This document shows, piece after piece, positions 6,766-8,890 of a stretch of DNA of 8,890 nt. The translations under genes and the position numbers were made by a program. Source of the DNA: Actinomycetales bacterium (lineage in GTDB: Bacteria; Actinomycetota; Actinomycetes; Actinomycetales; Dermabacteraceae); NCBI GenBank assembly GCA_012799425.1, contig JAAZLF010000451.1, positions 1 through 8,890 of the forward strand, in the 5' to 3' direction. The notes under the pieces were generated by a model. It was given only the letters and a program-made list of their open reading frames with translations. It had not been told where the DNA came from and ran no database searches. How positions within the stretch are numbered: the stretch's first letter is position 1; each line of letters opens with the position of its first letter.

Positions 6766-7827
6766 TCAGCGGCCGGTCACCCGCAGCGGGGTGTGCGCGG
6801 GGTCGACGACCTCTGCGGCGAGCGGCGCATCGGGCGCGGTGCCGCCGGGGCCCCAGGTGTCCGTCTCGAAGCGATCGCGGTCGTGGGGCTCGAGCAGACC
6901 GCTGAGGTCCGGGCCGAGCGGGACCACCTGGGTGGGGTTGATGTCCTCATGGACGTAGTAGTAGTGGCGCTTGATCTGGTCGAAGTCCACGGTGTCGCCG
7001 AAGCCCGGGGTGGTGAAGAGGTCCCGGGTGTAGCTCCAGAGGTTCGGCATGCTCGCGAGCGTCTGCCGGTTGGCCTTGAAGTGGCCGTGGTAGACGGGGT
7101 CGAAGCGGATCAGGGTGGGGAACAGGCGCACGTCCGCCTCGGTGATCGACGAGCCCATCAGGTAGCGGCTGCCTCCGAGTCGCTCCTCGAGCTCGTCCAG
7201 CGCGGTCCACAGGTCGCGGTACTCCTTCTCGTACACCTCCTGGGACCCGGCGAAGCCCGTCTTGTACACGCCGTTGTTGACATGGTGGAGCATCCACTTG
7301 TTCAGCGCGTCGATCTCCTCGCGCTGCGCTTCGGGGTAGAGGTCCGGGGCGCCGTCTCGGTGGTGCTCGGTCCATTCCGTGGCGAAGTCGAGGGTGATCT
7401 GCTGGAAGTCGTTGGTCACGACCGCCTTGGTGGGCAGGTCCACGACCGCCGGGACGGTGATGCCGCGGGGGTAGTCGGGGAAGCGTGCGAAGTAGGCCTG
7501 CTGGAGCCGCTCGTAGCCGAGCACCGGGTCGACGCCTCCTGCATCGAGGTCGAACGTCCAGGAGCGCTTGTCGTGGGTGGGCCCGGGCATCCCCACGGAC
7601 AGGGCGTCCTCGAGGCCCAGCAGCCGACGGGAGATCAGCGTCCGGTTCGCCCAGGGGCAGGCGCGCGCGGCGATCAGGCGGTAGCGTCCGGCCTCGACGG
7701 GCCAGCCGTCGCGGCCCTCGCGCGTGATGCGGTCGTCGATGTAGTTCATATCGCGGTCGAAGGCTTCGCCCACGGCGACGTAGGCGCCGCGGGTCGAGTG
7801 CTCGGCGGCGGGGTTCTCGGTGGCCAT
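6766..7827 (-). CDS. Glutathionyl-hydroquinone reductase-like protein (Xi-class GST, YqjG/ECM4 family)
   Basis: Family members are cytosolic thiol-transferases that reduce thiol adducts of hydroquinones back to free hydroquinone, using an active-site cysteine. The 353-residue protein carries the CPWA catalytic motif (C57-A60) in a thioredoxin-like N-terminal domain. The helical C-terminal domain follows, with NNGVYKTGFA (184-193), LIRFDPVYHGHFKAN (239-253) and IKRHYYYVHEDINPT (285-299). Length and motif order match the family. Two family-typical positions differ: the NES glutathione-gripping motif is TND-F (138-141), and HFKCN is HFKAN. Because actinobacteria generally make mycothiol instead of glutathione, the physiological thiol is probably mycothiol (inference). 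The start ATG at 7827 is preceded by AAGGGA about 10 nt upstream and a good promoter. It is divergent from sufR and occupies the place held by a membrane mannosyltransferase gene in mycobacteria (from memory), so it may be a lineage-specific insertion in the cluster. Confidence 0.9.
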   Translation of the reverse strand: MATENPAAEHSTRGAYVAVGEAFDRDMNYIDDRITREGRDGWPVEAGRYRLIAARACPWANRTLISRRLLGLEDALSVGMPGPTHDKRSWTFDLDAGGVDPVLGYERLQQAYFARFPDYPRGITVPAVVDLPTKAVVTNDFQQITLDFATEWTEHHRDGAPDLYPEAQREEIDALNKWMLHHVNNGVYKTGFAGSQEVYEKEYRDLWTALDELEERLGGSRYLMGSSITEADVRLFPTLIRFDPVYHGHFKANRQTLASMPNLWSYTRDLFTTPGFGDTVDFDQIKRHYYYVHEDINPTQVVPLGPDLSGLLEPHDRDRFETDTWGPGGTAPDAPLAAEVVDPAHTPLRVTGR

Positions 7828-7866
7828 CGGTGAGGGTCCCTTCAGGATCGGAACGGTCTGGGGGAC

Positions 7867-7895
7867 ACGATAGTTGAAACTGGCAATAATGGGAA
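7867..7895 (-). promoter_or_regulatory. Promoter of the hydroquinone reductase gene
   Basis: On the minus strand TTCCCA (7895-7890) and TATCGT (7872-7867) match 4 of 6 bases each to the sigma-70-type -35 and -10 consensus, with an ideal 17-bp spacer. Transcription would start near 7860, giving a leader of about 33 nt with AAGGGA as ribosome site. The motif is seen; activity is inferred. Confidence 0.55.
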
Positions 7896-7945
7896 GCGGT
7901 CGCGGCCCGCATCCCGGGGTGAGGTGCTTCGGCAGGTCATTTCGC

Positions 7946-7960
7946 AGGTTAGGGGACCCT
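7946..7960 (+). promoter_or_regulatory. Iron-box-like operator (DtxR/IdeR type) upstream of sufR
   Basis: AGGTTAGGGGACCCT matches the central 15 bases of the DtxR/IdeR consensus (AGGTTAGGCTAACCT) at 12 positions and is partly palindromic. A second half-site-like sequence, TTAGGCAAGG, lies at 7993-8002 near the presumed sufR promoter. Regulation of suf by a DtxR-family repressor would be sensible, but the match is imperfect and could instead be part of a SufR operator. Confidence 0.35.
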
Positions 7961-8003
7961 TCGTGCTATGAGGCACAGGCCGTCGGGAGGTATTAGGCAA
8001 GGG

Positions 8004-8042
8004 TTGTGTTGTAAAATCAGAAGGGCGATCGACGGGAGGAGG
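8004..8042 (+). promoter_or_regulatory. sufR -10 element and ribosome binding site
   Basis: TAAAAT (8012-8017) matches the -10 consensus TATAAT at 5 of 6 bases and stands out in this GC-rich DNA. No clear -35 is found at 16-18 bp, which would suit an activated or repressor-controlled promoter. The start would fall near 8024. GGGAGGAGG (8034-8042) is a strong Shine-Dalgarno site 5 nt before the ATG at 8048. Confidence 0.55.
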
Positions 8043-8047
8043 CCACG

Positions 8048-8785
8048 ATGACCGCACCGGAGCTCGAGACGGGAGCCGCGCAGACCACCCGCGACCGCCT
8101 CGTCGAGGCGATCTCTGCCCACGGACCGATCACGGCGCGCCGACTGGCGGAGAGCTTCGGCCTCACCAGCGCGGCGGTGCGGCGCCACCTCGCGGCCCTC
8201 GAGGCAGAGGGCGTGATCGCCGAGCACGAGGTCCCCGTCGCCCAGCGCGGCAGGGGACGCCCCAGCAAGTCGTTCGTGCTCTCGCCGTCCGCCCACGAGG
8301 ATCTGCCCGGCGGCTATGACGAGCTGGCCGTGCTGGCGGTCCAGGAGCTCGCCCGACTGGGAGGCGATGACGCGGTGAAGGCACTCGCGGAGCGCCGCAT
8401 CGCCGATTGGGAGAGCACGCTCGCCGAGCGCGTCGCCGAGCTCGAGGAGGCGGGTGAGACGGTCACCGTCGCCCACCGTCTCGAACTGCTCTCCGACATG
8501 CTCACGCAGCGGGGGTACGCCTCCACGGTGCGTCCGCTGCACGTTCCCCTGCCCGCCACCAGCTCACAGCCCGGAGCGAACCCGCGTACGCTCGTCACGG
8601 CGCAGCTGTGCCATGGGCATTGCCCCGTCCTCGACATCGCCGCAGACCACCCGGAGCTGTGCGAGGCAGAGAGCCGAGTCATCTCCCGAATCATCGGCGC
8701 CCCCGTCCAACGCCTGGCCACCCTGGCGCAGGGGGCGCATGCCTGCACGACACACATTCCGCTCACCGAGGGAAGGACACCATGA
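8048..8785 (+). CDS. sufR: SufR-type Fe-S cluster sensing repressor of the suf operon
   Basis: SufR is a cytosolic winged-helix regulator that binds an Fe-S cluster and represses the suf operon when clusters are plentiful. The 245-residue protein has an N-terminal helix-turn-helix (about 28-51, with LAESFGLTSAAVRRHLAAL) and a basic wing, RGRGRPSKSFVLS (67-79). A helical middle region (about 90-155) follows, then a C-terminal cysteine set C188, C192, C205, C233, i.e. C-X3-C-X12-C-X27-C. This agrees with the cluster-ligand spacing I recall for mycobacterial SufR and with the C-X12-C core of the family. The start ATG at 8048 has a strong GGGAGGAGG site. The stop TGA overlaps the sufB ATG (ATGA), so repressor and first assembly gene share one transcript, giving autoregulation (inference). 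An alternative would be another DeoR/ArsR-like regulator, but the cysteine pattern plus sufB next door makes SufR very likely. Confidence 0.93.
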   Translation: MTAPELETGAAQTTRDRLVEAISAHGPITARRLAESFGLTSAAVRRHLAALEAEGVIAEHEVPVAQRGRGRPSKSFVLSPSAHEDLPGGYDELAVLAVQELARLGGDDAVKALAERRIADWESTLAERVAELEEAGETVTVAHRLELLSDMLTQRGYASTVRPLHVPLPATSSQPGANPRTLVTAQLCHGHCPVLDIAADHPELCEAESRVISRIIGAPVQRLATLAQGAHACTTHIPLTEGRTP

Positions 8786-8890
8786 CGAGCGCACCAGAGA
8801 AGCTCACACAGGACGAGATCATCGACTCCATGGGCCAGTACGCCTATGGATGGCATGACGAGGACTCCGCCGGGGCCAGCGCGCGCCGCG
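8782..8890 (+). CDS. sufB: Fe-S cluster assembly protein SufB, N-terminal fragment, continues beyond window
   Basis: SufB is the scaffold subunit of the SufBC2D complex, which builds Fe-S clusters in the cytosol and is the principal or only such machinery in most actinobacteria. Only 36 codons are visible. They show the typical N-terminus: an acidic/polar lead (KLTQDEIIDSMGQY), then YGWHDEDSAGASARR, closely resembling the YGWxDxDxAGAxAxRG motif of actinobacterial SufB. The ATG at 8782 overlaps the sufR stop by 4 nt, and GGAAGGA (8771-8777) lies 4 nt upstream. sufD, sufC, sufS and sufU are expected downstream, outside the window. Confidence 0.88.
   Translation, partial: MTSAPEKLTQDEIIDSMGQYAYGWHDEDSAGASARR

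Noticed and set aside
6682..7833. Plus-strand open frame (383 codons) opposite the hydroquinone reductase
   Set aside because: It mirrors the real minus-strand gene almost end to end, and its Val/Gly/Leu-rich product has no recognisable motif.
7998..8006. CAAGGGTTG as a cyanobacterial-type SufR site (CAAC-N-GTTG)
   Set aside because: Only 3-bp arms are symmetric and the spacing is wrong for that motif.

Overview
The window reads as chromosomal DNA of a high-GC actinobacterium, most likely from the Micrococcales; a Dermabacteraceae/Brachybacterium-like genome is my best guess, not proven. The evidence is strong GC bias at third codon positions, GTG/ATG starts with GGAGG-type ribosome sites, frequent ATGA stop/start overlaps, and a gene order resembling the region around the suf operon of Mycobacterium tuberculosis (as I recall it: ctaA, ABC permease, ABC ATPase, one further gene, sufR, sufB). 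Every long stretch is accounted for by housekeeping-type genes. I see no insertion sequence, phage gene, CRISPR array, tRNA or rRNA.

Layout: 2-871 (+) is the C-terminal part of aconitase, followed by a strong hairpin terminator (911-940). Bases 872-1141 are intergenic and hold the dxs control region. 1142-3016 (+) is a DXS (1-deoxy-D-xylulose-5-phosphate synthase) with an unusually short internal loop and a changed active-site neighbour residue. It converges on the minus-strand block, with a small shared terminator at 3017-3035. On the minus strand, reading right to left, are an ABC-2 type exporter ATPase (6683-5754), its permease (5757-4963), heme A synthase ctaA (4880-3849) and a type I methionine aminopeptidase (3852-3031). 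ATPase/permease and ctaA/map are each joined by ATGA overlaps. Further right, also on the minus strand and with its own promoter, is a glutathionyl-hydroquinone-reductase-like protein (7827-6766). A divergent, relatively AT-rich 220-bp control region (7828-8047) separates it from sufR (8048-8785, +), which overlaps sufB (8782 onward, running off the window).

The genes group around redox cofactors: Fe-S cluster assembly and its sensor-repressor (sufR, sufB), two enzymes whose families carry or are thought to depend on Fe-S or redox supply (aconitase; DXS feeds the Fe-S-dependent MEP isoprenoid pathway), heme A synthesis for cytochrome oxidase (its farnesyl tail is isoprenoid-derived), and a quinone-thiol conjugate reductase. 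The most interesting points are the divergent compact DXS, the thiol-binding changes in the hydroquinone reductase of a lineage expected to use mycothiol, an iron-box-like site in front of sufR, and a probable leaderless ctaA transcript. I did not find a clearly new multi-gene system. The nearest candidate is the uncharacterised ABC exporter held between suf and ctaA.
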